Positions 20,159 through 31,973 of a stretch of 64,000 bases of DNA are shown here, piece after piece. The position numbers and the translations under genes were made by a program. Source of the DNA: Hygrophila difformis. Taxonomy: Eukaryota; Streptophyta; Magnoliopsida; Lamiales; Acanthaceae. The notes beneath the pieces were generated by a model. It made no database searches. It was not told the origin of the DNA and worked only from the letters and a program-made list of their open reading frames with translations. Within the stretch, counting starts at the first letter, position 1; every line of letters begins with the position of its first letter. The stretch covers positions 28,336,174 through 28,400,173 of the forward strand of contig JAOANR010000010.1 of NCBI GenBank assembly GCA_030278955.1, written 5' to 3'.

Positions 20159-21399
20159 GTAAGTGTTTCTATTTCATTTTCGCACTCGGTTTTCACAGTT
20201 TTCAGTTGTGTCTCTTCGTATTCCTTGTGAAATCGGGATTGGGGAGGGAATGTGTTTCGTTTTTCATGTTGGGAAGGGTCGGAATATGGTCGGAGTATGT
20301 TAGGCATGTTCGGAAATGGGTTAGAACTGAGTAGGCAGAACCTAGGGTTTTAGGACTTTTGGTCATAACTGCCATTTTTAGTGGGTTCGAGTTTTCTGTG
20401 GTGAGAGGGCATCTCATTTTGAAAATGAGGGTTGCAAAACCTTCGAAAATCCGGTTTTTGTTATTTTTGTAGTGTTGTTTTACTGCCCTGCTTATTTTTG
20501 TATTGTCTATATTGATTTTGGTAACCTGTGAGTAGGATGAACACTGTGACATCTTCCTTGAGTCACTGTTATTTTGATCATTATATGCTTGATAATGATG
20601 ACGGATAATGCATGTGGATGATGTCTAAGAACCCATGTTTTGAAGCATGATTTTTGGAAAGATTTATGCATGACATTGGTATGTACGGACCATTTGTGTT
20701 TGTTTGTTTTTATGGTTATATGTATTATATTATATGAGTATTTTTGTAATAAATGCTTTTGTCGGGTACATGTTGCCCGCACTTTGCAAACTCAATTCTA
20801 GAAGTTGATGTTTGTACATCCGGGATACATGGTACAGACGAAACCATGCCAAAATTTTTCCAACACTTTTGGCAAGTCATTTATGTGTAAAAAGACAAAA
20901 TGATAGAATGTTCTTTGCATTAAAGGTGTTTGATCTTTGTCACTTTGGAACAAGTGGGGAATATTCATGAGGAATGTTTTGTTCTATTCCTTAAAAACCC
21001 GCTTTCCAAAACAAAATCCAAATGGGGGACCACTTACACCCCCAATTTTACTAAATAAACAAATCAACACTTTTTCATAAAAATCCAAAAATTACCTTTT
21101 GTGCATGCATGTTTGTTTTTTATTTTCATTTTTTTTGGTCCATTTATGCATACTGATGATTACATAATTCATCTCTTGTAAGGATCCAAGATCCTTATAT
21201 CTCTCTTGCTTTCCTTATTTCTGCAACAATAAGAGTTAGATTTAACAATCCAGCTCTATGTTTTTCTTTCTATAAGTTCGATTAGAAACCAATTAACTCA
21301 CATTTAGAGCTTAGCTCAAAATGTGAGGATGTTGACTTTCAACTCGAATCCATTTATCAAAAATTTGTTAAAAATAGTTCCAACTCTTTTCTTCTCCAG
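20159..21399 (+). other. Predicted intron of the element I extra gene
   Basis: It is 1241 nt, beginning GTAAGT and ending in a pyrimidine tract plus CTTCTCCAG. Its T-rich composition contrasts with the A/G-rich exon 2. Removing it joins exon 1 to exon 2 in frame. Motif 2 (21299-21332) lies inside, about 70 nt before the acceptor, as in element O. The small reading frames within it are not genes. Confidence 0.68.
21299..21332 (+). promoter_or_regulatory. Hairpin plus polypurine-like motif 2 (element I)
   Basis: A 12-bp inverted repeat with one mismatch (21299-21310 with 21314-21325, loop TTA) runs into AAATGTGAGGATGT, followed by TGA. It is the intron counterpart of 5263-5297 in element O. 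Confidence 0.72.
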
Positions 21400-24300
21400 G
21401 GATCAACTCATTATAGATTCCTTGATGGGTCTTCCAAAGACAACTCCAGATCGTGCCTTCTTGGAAATTGAAAGGCTGAAGAAAGAGGCAGAGGAAAATA
21501 GGGTGGCCATAAGGAATGAACATAACTTGAATATGGACCACCAGATTGAATGGAGGTTCGAAATGAAGGACCATTGGTGGAATGCGATTCCAGAGGAAGA
21601 AAGAAATGATAGAGCGATGGGCCTCGAAAGAGACTTTTGCCAACATGTATGGAACTTCTGGAATCAGGAATTTGATGAAGCAAGGTTCGATCAACGGTTT
21701 GACGACCCGAAGGTTCACTATGAGCGGATGGTTTGGAGAATGAAACGACAGAAAGCTTATTGGAACAGAATGCTTGAGACTCACTTCGGGGATAGAAGAG
21801 CATCCGCCTTTGATCCAATCCTCATCCAACCACCCATTACAAGGGAAGTAAAAATGCATTATGCTCCCAAGACGCCTTCACCGCACTTAGTTGCATCAAC
21901 TGGTGTACTCTCCATGCCAGAGGCCTTTCCATTTACGTACAAGAATGAACTATTCGACAATGGGACCATTTGCGGACCGGAGGAGCAGCTATGGTTGACA
22001 TTGCATGCAAAAGAGCGTCATACTGAAATGACATACAACTTCCGGGACTCTCTCCAGGCAGTACTGAACTACGGACAAGCCTACCACACTCCCATGCTGG
22101 ATTCGATTATTGAGAAAACAAAAGCAGTCAGGAAACTGTGGGGGGAATACATGATTGCATGGGGAAAATGGGAAAAGGACATCAGGAAGTCTGTACTAAG
22201 ACCGGGAGTAGTAATACCTCCGGAAAATGTGGAGATTATTCCAGTCTTCTTACCACAAAGGATTCCGGCAGTTGAGCCCCGAGAGACTACAATGAAGGGG
22301 ATGCCCAATTTCGAGCTAATGAGAGCTGAATGCATCGCAATGATTCGAAACAGATCATGGGACAGAATGGGACACAAGAGGAAACAGATCTCAATCATGG
22401 GCAAAAACAAGTGTTTAGAGTTTCTCAACATTCCACCAATCCGAGACCTAGGACACCTAAAAGAAAAAGAGGCGGACATCATGGACACCTTGTACACGGA
22501 GATGAAAAAGAAGTTCCTCGACCTGCTACGTGAAATGGATGCAGAGGGTCTAAGGCACTGTCAAGAACACCGACCTCGTTTGCAGTATAACACGGGATTC
22601 CAAGGTGTCCTAGGCAGATATTTCACACTAAAGTGGACTGCGCAACTCACAGCCATGTCTGAGCCTGAATTTATCCAAAAATTTCTGAAGATCAAAGGAC
22701 CGGAATTAGGATTGAATGTTGAGGATGAAGAACAGATCATTGACGATTATGTTGATCCGACCTCCGAGCAATCTGAGCCTACCGAATCTGAACCCTCTCA
22801 AACTGAATCCGAATCAGAGCCACCCAAGAAGAAGAGAAAACTGATAAAGTTGGCAGATAAAGAAAAGTCTGAAAAATCTGCTGAGCCTCAGATCAAAATC
22901 CAAGAACCTCCGAGCCAGCCAAGGATTATTCCCCCTGTGCCCAAATTCTATGATGAGCCTCCCAAGCAAAAAGACAAAGGCCAGCTACTGAGTTATCCAA
23001 GAAAGAGCAGCTGCGCAAGGCCCAAGAACAAGCCGACGCAGAATTGGCAAAGAAAGCCCAAGAAGATGCTGATGCAGAAGCAGCAAGGATAGCTCAAGAA
23101 GAAGTTGAGATAGATAGGATTGATGCACAGAGGAAAGCCGAGTACGATGCCCGACAAGCTGAAAGAGCAAGAAGGGAGAAGGAGGAGGCTGAGATCGAAA
23201 TGGCAAAAGAGACGGAGGAGTGGAAGCAGAAAATGGAAGCCGCAAGGGCTGAGAACAACCGACTTTGGAAAGAACAAATGGCCAAGGCAGCTGAGGAGGA
23301 GGCCAAGAAAGCAGAAGAAGATGCCAGGAAGGCAGAAATGGAGGAAAATGTTAGAAAAGCCCGAGAGGAAGAGGAGAATAGAAAAGCTGCTGAAAAATTG
23401 CAGGCTGAGCTAGAAAAGAAGAAGAAAGCTGACACTAAAATACAGGTTGAGGTCGGGGACGATGATTGTCAGATAATCCGCGGAACCGACATTATTCCTG
23501 TCAAGGTGAAAGCTGAGCCAGCAGAATGGGCCAAGGACAAGTAAGAAAAAGTGAAGAGATTCACTGCTCGCAAAAATGACACAAGGGCAGATGTTGAGAA
23601 AGCAATGGAGGGAATGAAGCCTACAGAGGAAATAGAGGAAATGGTGCACGAAAGCAATGAAAGACTTGAAGAGTCAAAGAAGAAGTTAGCCGAGCTTGCA
23701 AGTGATTTGAATGAAATAGCGGCACAAACTCTGGCGGCAGCCACTACTCAATCGCAACCCACAGTGCAAGAAACAGCGAGAACTGAAAGCAGTAGTGGTG
23801 ACAAGCGAACGGACTTGGAAACCATAGAAAACTATTTTAAAGACAAGTCGTTTCAGCAAATACTCCAATACGATCTCAATATTCCTGTGGAACAAGGAGA
23901 TGATATGGGGGAGGAGTTCGAAGATTTGACCATCAGGAGGGAAGTCGAGGCATCACAAAAGGAATATCAACATGTAGTTGATCCTTATCTTCACGAGGAT
24001 TTCTTAGACTCCGTATTCCCCGAAGATCCTTGTAATTTGCACGAGCAGGAAGCAACTCAACGAGGTGAAGAAACTGAGTTGGGACAAACTGAGGAAGAGC
24101 CACAACCGAATACACAGGTTGAATCAGAACAACACGAGCAAACTGAACAGAGGGAACAGCCAAGGGAGAATTCCGACTCTGATGAAGAACAAGCAGGAAC
24201 TGAAGGAACCCAAGAATCAACCGGATCAGTGCGATCGGCTGATTATTGGGCCAACTCAACTTCAAGGGGCAGACTGGGTGTATCCACTAAGAAGTTCAGA

Positions 24301-25722
24301 AAATTCCGCATCAGGGATGATGCTGATATAATGAGGAGGTTCAACGGGAATGAGCAGAATGCGGGACGATACATGGCACTGGCTGGAGTATTCGTCCCTG
24401 ATAAAGGATTCAGTCCAGAACTGATAGATCATCCAATGCTACTCAGGCTAAAAGAAAACCACGGATGGACTGAGTTCCTTAAGCATCACGCTGAACCCGG
24501 GATAGCAGAATTGGTTCGGGAATTCTACTGCAACATCAATGCCACACGAAAGACAAGTTGGGTGCGAGGAGTTGACGTAAACATCTCTGGAGAATACTTG
24601 AACAACTTCCTTGGCACACCCAACTGGAGGTCAGAAATTCCGACATCTGAGCATTTCGAGAAGGGAGCAAGCAGGGCAGCTGACAGGCAATATCACGACA
24701 ACATCACTAGGTCCCTTACTGCTGAGAGCTACACTGGTGAAATCCCCTTCAAAGCAAAGCACCTGAAGCTGGAGTTTCAACCCTCCTATGACTTCTACAT
24801 GTCGAAGATTAGGCCAAACCCCCACGCACATGAAACATCTGGTCGAATGTTGAAGGGTTTTGCCAAGATTTGGCATGGACTGAAGATCAACGTGGGGGAG
24901 CAGATTTTCCATGTCATGACCACAAAAGTCACAGGCACCAGAGCTGCTGCTTTATGCTATCCCAACCTCATCAGAAGAATTTGTGAGGCCCAAGGAGTAG
25001 ATCTAACAGTTTTTGCAGAGAGCGATCTTATTGATATGAGCCGGCCGATCCCAGTCCCAAAGACAAGGATAACTAAACCAGTTACATACATTATGCCGGA
25101 AGAATCAGACGCTCAATCCAGATACACTCCTAGGACACCAACAGCCGGATGCAAAGGACGCAAGAAGAAGGACCGTACTGAAGCGGTACCTTCAACAGAA
25201 GAAGCGGAAGTCACGCCAACAGAACCTGCTCCCACTCCCAGTCATCCTGCAACTGATGCTTCCGCCCCAAGCCAATCTAGAGCACATCCTGTTAGACCCT
25301 CTCACAGAAGCCAAAATGTCTCGCAATTTCCAGCTGATTCTCACACAATCGAGATTGTGAGCCGAATGGGAGAATCAATGGTACAGAGTGTTAAGACTCT
25401 CGCTGACGTCATTGTTTCGAATCAAGAAAAGCAATTTCAAAAGGAGGAAGAGTTCAGACTGATGATGCTCGCAAGAGAAGAAGAATTCAAAAAGAAAGAG
25501 AACGAGTGCGAGGAAAGGCAGGTTGAACGAGAGAAAAGACAAGCTGAGCGGGAGGCGAGGCAATATCAGGAAAGATTGGAGGCTGACGAGAAGAATAGGA
25601 AAATGTTCGAGATGCTGTATATCAATCAACACGAAATGATGAAGACCATCCTCAGCAAGTTCCCATCACCTCCAGGAGATGCCACCGGATCCTCCACACA
25701 ACCCACGGAGAAGAAAGACTAA

Positions 25723-27268
25723 GCTTAGTGATCACATTCATGCGAGCTCCATTGTAAACATCATGCATTAGATTTTCCATTCATTCAGTGCACTTTCAAT
25801 CCTCACCATGGAAATCTATTGTAACTGATGTACATTTACTGCTTTCCACAAGAGAATTTCGTCTTGAGTTCTCTATTATTTGAAAAAGATGTGTGGCAGT
25901 CCAAGATGAATAAGTGACTGTCACGCCAAAAACAAGCTGTGACATGCTTGCATGCTCGCAGTGTCTTTTTACTGCTTTCAATTAAACAAACCGGCATAAA
26001 ACAAGCATGAATCTGTCACCTAAATTCACATGTGAATTTAGGCTGATGATGAAATTTTCAGACTATTACATTGGGATAAAACAACTAAAAATATGCATGA
26101 CATGAATTCTTGAGGTTTTGAGCTATAAAAATCCAATGATATGATCACTTGAAAGACTGACAAACTTTCATGTTGAGAATTTGATTGAATAAGTTGCAAG
26201 AAATTTTTCAAAGGCTAAATCTGAGAATAAGTGTATGACATGATCAAACCATACCATGTGAGATTTGAGCCATGAGTCACTATTACTCATTTTTTTTCTT
26301 TGATTGTGTGAATCAATTCGATTAAAGGACACTAGAACTTGCAATTGGGACCGATTCAAGACCATGCCATATTCCCGAAATTGAGCATATGATCGAGGCA
26401 CTTAGAAAAACCCAAAATTTTGGCTTTCGTTTGGATTCCAAACCCAAAAACATTTTCCCTTTAGGATTAACCAACTTGAGCCTTTAAGCCTAATTTTTCT
26501 TTGAAACCACTATATTATTCCCAGCCTTACAAAAAGACCAAGAAAATCAAACCCAAGTGTACATGAGCCATCCCATCAAGGCATTGTGATTTTTGATCAT
26601 CAAATATGTATCAATCGGTATGCTATAAACCGATCCCAAAAAAAAAAAAGTTGTTGAGATCTATTTAACAAGAATAAATTGCAAATGACGAAGCAAATTA
26701 GACAAAGTCTAATGTCATGCAATAGAAAAAGAAAGAAAAACAAAAGAAAGAAAGAAATAGAGATGATCATAAACATGTCAAGTCATGATGGAATGGTGTC
26801 GTGTCACTTTTTAGCCCAATATTTTCCTCTCCCACCAAATGTTACAACCGTATGCCCCGTTATAACCTTGAATAAGACCTCGGGATCTCGATTTGAGGAA
26901 ATGAGCCGGTGGCGAGTTGGTCCAGTTGCAAGCTTATGGGAGAATTTAATTGAATTTGATTTTGAGCGTTGATGATAAAAGCCAATCTTGAGAGTGAGTG
27001 AACTTTCCGATTCTACTATAAGTGAGGCTCTGTTTCTATTAATCAATAATCATGTCATGCTTGAATTCAAGGAGTAAGCCAATGGATTTTTCTAAACACT
27101 TATTCAAGAAGAATTAACAATAATAATTGGTTTGTGTGTTCACGCAAGTGAGAAGTATCATTCCATTAAACACTGCAACCAAGAGAGTTTAATACTTGTA
27201 ATTTTGATTGTCTTATCCCAATATAAGAAGAATGAAATTTCTGAGGCCACGCAAATGGATTGAATATG
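25723..27268 (+). other. 3' noncoding region of the element I extra gene
   Basis: No supported coding region. Parts match element O 2941-4527 in inverted orientation, which marks it as shared module sequence. A poly-A run near 26638 and an A/G-rich stretch (26720-26760) are present. Confidence 0.65.
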
Positions 27269-27337
27269 CAGAGTCCAAGCTCCTAGGAGCACTGACTCTG
27301 ACTGCTCGGGGACGATCAGTATTAAATGTGAGGATGT
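27269..27337 (+). promoter_or_regulatory. 3' polypurine-like tract and hairpin of element I
   Basis: AAATGTGAGGATGT (about 27324-27337) directly precedes the 3' LTR. Upstream, arms 27269-27275 and 27294-27300 (CAGAGTC/GACTCTG) enclose GCTCC/GGAGC. Element O has the same outer arms but GTTCT/AGAAC inside, so pairing is kept despite changes. Confidence 0.72.
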
Positions 27338-30300
27338 TGATAATGGCCAAAACTGACCATTATTTCCAATCCATTTCCGTGTCTGAGACGGACATTTTGA
27401 TCGTGTTTCCATCTTATTTTAATAAGAAAGCAGTTGAATTTAACAGATTAATGCTAGTTTGTAAAAACATCGAGCCGGTAATAAAAAGACACAAAATATG
27501 CAATTTTTAATTGTATTTGTGTTAGAAAAATCCAAAACATGAAAAAAGTAAAAAGAAAAGAAAAAGGAAAAAAAAAAGGGAAAAAGATCAAAAATCCCAC
27601 AACTGAGAAGTGGTTAAGTGTTGGGAAGGGATGCAGAAGAGCTAATTCGAATTACTATATGGCCAATTCGAGTTAATTCGAATTGGCTTGAATAATTCGA
27701 ATTAGGGAATGAAGAGAAGAAACCCAAAGGCAAGAAGAAGATGCAATTCGAATTGTCCAATTCGAATTAATTCGAATTGGCACAAACAATTCGAATTGCC
27801 AACAGATGCAAAGAAGCCAAGAAACCCTCATCCAATTCGAGAAAAGACCAATTCGAATTCTTCACAACGATTCGAATTGACAACTGAAGGCCACATTTCC
27901 AGCTCAAGGAAGAAATCTCACAATTCGAATTAATTCGAATTGGATGAGATAATTCGAACTTCACTCAAAAATTCATCAAAAGCTGTGGAGCATGAGCACA
28001 ACATTGGTGGGCCTAGGGTTTCGAAATTTGTCTATAAAAGCAGACCTTCCACAACAGAGCAAAAAGATCAAGAATTTAGCCAAAAAGCAGCTGGGACAAA
28101 AAGAACAGCAGGAGGTTCCACACCCCTTAAGGGTTAGGTAGGTAGTTTAGTTTAGTTTAGTTTAGTTTACTTTCCTTGCAACTAGTATAGTTTTCACATG
28201 CTTTAATCTTAGTTTAGAAGCAGTTTCTGTAACCCTTAGAGTAGCCATTTCCAGAAATTTTACATGCTTTCTAGTTAGAATAAACCCTACCTTCAAGTTA
28301 ATGATGGATTTGGGTTCTTTATTTTACTTTCAAAGTGTCAATACAAGAAAAATTTCCAGAAATGGTGTTATTCATGTGTTTTGACACTCTTTAATGCTTT
28401 CCTTAGAAATAAATGCTTAGCATGTTTGTTTGTTTCAACTAGGTTACATTTATTATGTCCTAGTTGACATTCAAACTTAATAAATGCATGTTTGGTGGGT
28501 TTTTGGCTTGATTTTGTGCCTTAGAGCTTCAAATAAGTGTTCTTAGGTTTTAGACGTTTTTAGGGTCTGTTAGAATTTACCTTTATGCCTTATTTTTCTG
28601 CTTTGATTTTATTTTATGCTGCCTTAGATAACTTGAGTGTTCTTAGTTTATTCATGTAGTTCTTAGATAACTAGATGTTTTAGGTTCTTTGATCTTTGAA
28701 TCCTTTGTTTGTAGAAATAGGGTTTAAATCTCGCCAATACCCACTGGACATGTGTTTGTTTATTTCTTGAAAACCTCACTAGGGTGGCTGTGAAGTGACA
28801 TTGATGTGAGATGAGGGATTTGGTAAATCTAAACCCATCATTAACCGCACAGTGTACACCTAACCCATACTTGTGAGAACAAAAATTATTATTGTTCAAA
28901 AATGTGATTCGAATTGAGGCAATTCGAATTGTCTCGAATTGCCTAAGAAATTCAAATTGCATAACAAAAAATTCTCATGTGGTCTCCAACCAATTCGAAT
29001 TCTCTAATTCGAATAAATTCGAATTGATTCTTACAATTCGAATTGGCGTGAGAAATCACATTGTATCCATTGCCACCCCCTCATGCCTTAGTTTATTTTC
29101 TAACCCCAACCAATTCGAATTGCCCAATTCGAATTAATTCGAATTGCTGGACAATTCAAATTCACCTTCCCCTTGAGGTATATGCCTTAGTCAATTTTGA
29201 GCAAGGAAAGGACTTCATCAATTCGAGTTGTCCAATTCGAATTTATTCGAATTGCTCAACAATTCGAATTAAATGATATCTCATTCCTTTGCAAGGATTA
29301 ATTGGGTAAGATCATACTTCATTCTTCATGCATTCTCAATTCGAATTGCCCCAGTAATTCGAATTGAACTATCCCTTCTATTTTGAAAACTCCAAAAATA
29401 TTTTCTTTCATGATTTGTGTAAGTTGCATGGGTGTATTAGGCCTAGGCCCATTTCACCTAACTTTATCCATTACACATTTCAACCCATTAAGTGTCCACT
29501 TATTTTGTGCTTAACACCCACACAATACCAAAAATATTTTCTTACTTTCTTATTTTCTCTTTCATTGTGTGTATGAACGGATAATGAGAAACACCACAGA
29601 TTAATGTTGGTGAAAGGTCCCTTCACAGGGATATCGATTAACCCGTCTTCTGTGTGTAAATCATTATCTGTTATTTTGCATGATCTGGTTAGTGGTTGGT
29701 GGAAGCTTCGGCGAGCGTTCTATTCACTAAGAGTTTCGATTAGTCACTCAGCCAATTCCTAATCAGATACAGTTTTAATTCTCCTTATCTTAATTTCTCA
29801 ACCTGAATTCAAGTTGCAATAGTATCAACTGATGTCGACCAACATCAGTTGAGAAATATTACAGCAAGAAATATGTGGGTTTTTCTTCCACTCACAGACA
29901 AAAGAAAACTAAATGACGGCGGTCACCGTTGTTTGGAATTCTTTCTGTCTAAAATCACTCATCTGGGATAATTGGGAACCGGACAGCAGATGTTTGCAGT
30001 CCGGAAAACCTCAACTATCTCTGGCACCTTTTAGCCGATTTCTTCTCATCTCAGGCTAATCCACCTTTGTGTATCGCATTCTGTCTAACCCCACCATATA
30101 TTTTGGGGTATTTTATTTTCCTTTTCATATACTTGTATGCATGATACTATTATGTAAATGTTCCAGTCATATCATTATTTTGGGGATCCTTCCCCTTGGA
30201 CACAGAAGTCTTGATTTAAATCAGATGCCACACAATAAATTTCCGACAAAAATTCCTTTATAAAATCCGGATCTGAGTAAGGGATAAATTCGATGGTTGT

Positions 30301-31973
30301 GACTAATTCACATTCTACTGGGGGTTGATTTTGAGAGCTTAGAAGCAGAGTCAGCGATTAGGTCTCATCTAGACTGAAAGGATCTGTGTTTTAATTGAGA
30401 GTTTAGTACCTGTCTAGGGAATGATTTTCAAATATTCATTTGCTTCTCGAAATTGCTGTATGTTGGAAATCTTATATCAGATATCGCATTAAATCCATAC
30501 CCACTTGGGTATAGATGAGATGTGATAAATAATACTAGAGGAACAACATATAGGCCTTGGTGAATTTCTAAGGTAGGGTTGAGTATTCCTTCGACTACTA
30601 TCTTCTTCTGCCAAAGTCTAGAATTGAGTCTTGAGTGAGTACATCCGGAACAGATTCATTTATGGATCTGTTTCATTTAGTTTGTATCTCATAACTACCC
30701 AGATGTTGTAAGCCATGTGGCTTATTGATATCTCGGGGGTTCTTGATCTGCATCTGGTCACTAAGACCAGGGGCTCTTTTATACTAACAGAAAGAGACGT
30801 TTTTAACGCTTCCGAGTGATAGATTTAAATGCTTTCTTTACAGCTTTCTTACTGCTTTTCTTTAAAATGCTTTCATAGAGGTCACTCGGAAGAATTAGGG
30901 GCTGTCCATCTGTTAAAAGGTTTGAGAGTTATGGAATGGTTTGGGGCTTGATTTGAAACTTTGGGTGTGACATGGGGGAATGATAGGAGTACTTGGCATG
31001 TCAACTAATGATATGTTAGGTGTTGCTTATCCACCACAAATGAATAATACGCCTTAACATGGCCATGTGAGGGCAGTTGTGAGTCTGTGGTATCTTAGAA
31101 ATTGAGGTCGTAAGAGCATGTAAATTCTCACCGTAAGTACCTGTCTGTTAGAGGGAACATGGTGTAGAAAGCATGAGAGTTAGCTAACTAGAGGATTATC
31201 CCAAGCCAAGATCTGCGTATAAAAAAATGGAAGTTTAATTGTGTTTCATCTGAATCTTGTCCAATCTTTATTATTTCCTCCCTGTCCCTTCTGTCATATT
31301 TAAATCTGCTTTCTAGATAGTGTAGCATGATTTTAATCCGCTTTCTTAGTAAAAATTTAATTGTTTTCCTAGTTATAATTTACCATGTCTTGTAGAATAA
31401 TTTTTACTGCTTTCATGATCTGGATTTAAATTATGTCAAGTAGTTGATAGAAACCTTTGCAAAACTTGAAATGAGTAACCGAGTGGAAAATCTTGGTAAA
31501 CGACGTGGGCCCTGCTTCCATCGCACATCCTCCAGTGAACGATCCGGTACTTACTATAAATTACTGCAATTTTTGACTCCGTGCGCTTTCGGGAGCACAG
31601 TTTCTTGACACGAGTAAGTAAAAACATAACATTTTGGGAAAATACTCATACAGTGGGAAGATGTTCAAAAGCTTCATGGCAGGTGCTTTCGCGACAGGAA
31701 ATTATGGGAAACATCATGGCGCAGATACCAGGGACTTTCAGGGTGACAGACTGAAGGTCAATCCCGGTTGCACCGTGATATTTGTCAAAAGTTTCATGGC
31801 CGGAAGGACCACAGCGCCGTTTGAGATTAAAACACCCCACATGAGTAATAAAAAGCGGGAATCATAACATATCCTTAAACCCCTTCCCTACATCATAACT
31901 CTTTTCATTTAATAAATCCAAACCTGATATTTCAGAAAATTACTCGTGTTAATGAAACTCGTCAAAAGTTTCA
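27338..31973 (+). repeat. 3' LTR of element I
   Basis: It is 4636 bp and nearly identical to 8230-12848. It carries an extra 19-bp repeat unit at 27685-27703 between two AATTCGAATT words that the 5' LTR lacks. It ends AAGTTTCA at 31973, followed by the duplication TCCTG. Confidence 0.96.

Larger units (their letters stand above)
20121..25722 (+). pseudogene. Spliced extra gene in the env position (plant-transposon-protein domain, NLS, coiled coils)
   Basis: Exon 1 is 20121-20158 (starts MASSSSNPSGSR, donor AGGGG|GTAAGT). Exon 2 starts at 21400 after CTTCTCCAG and is in frame (phase 2). The full reading would be about 1450 residues, broken by a frameshift near 22980 and a TAA at 23542-23544. 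Visible parts: an unrecognised Trp/Arg-rich N-terminal half; an acidic stretch followed by the nuclear-localisation-like PPKKKRKL (22820-22843); a long Ala/Glu/Lys coiled coil (about 23000-23540); a domain of the putative plant transposon protein (Transposase_32) type at about 24300-25020 (GWTEFLKHHAEPGIAELVRE, VRGVDVNISGEYLNNFLG); and a charged C-terminal coiled coil (about 25430-25640). I see no signal peptide, membrane segment or cleavage site, so the location is that of an env gene but the content is not. Function unknown. Confidence 0.78.
8230..31973 (+). mobile_element. Athila-type Ty3/Gypsy retrotransposon (element I), complete and nested
   Basis: Complete element with LTRs 8230-12848 and 27338-31973, flanked by the 5-bp duplication TCCTG (8225-8229 and 31974-31978). 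Element O reads continuously across the site once the insertion and one duplicate are ignored (integrase around YEDC|RTFVK). The order is LTR, Asp primer site, gag-protease, RT-RNase H-integrase, then a spliced extra gene (20121-25722) with its own promoter. Pol has a stop and two frameshifts, and the extra gene has one of each. The two LTRs differ little, suggesting recent insertion. Confidence 0.96.

Noticed and set aside
20014..20307. Minus-strand frame opposite exon 1 of the element I extra gene
   Set aside because: It is low-complexity sequence complementary to the pyrimidine-rich leader, with no recognisable domain.
21323..21325. ATG at 21323 as start of the element I extra gene
   Set aside because: It lies inside the hairpin/polypurine-like motif, upstream of a strong splice acceptor. 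The spliced start at 20121 is better supported by TATA, donor and the matching layout in element O.
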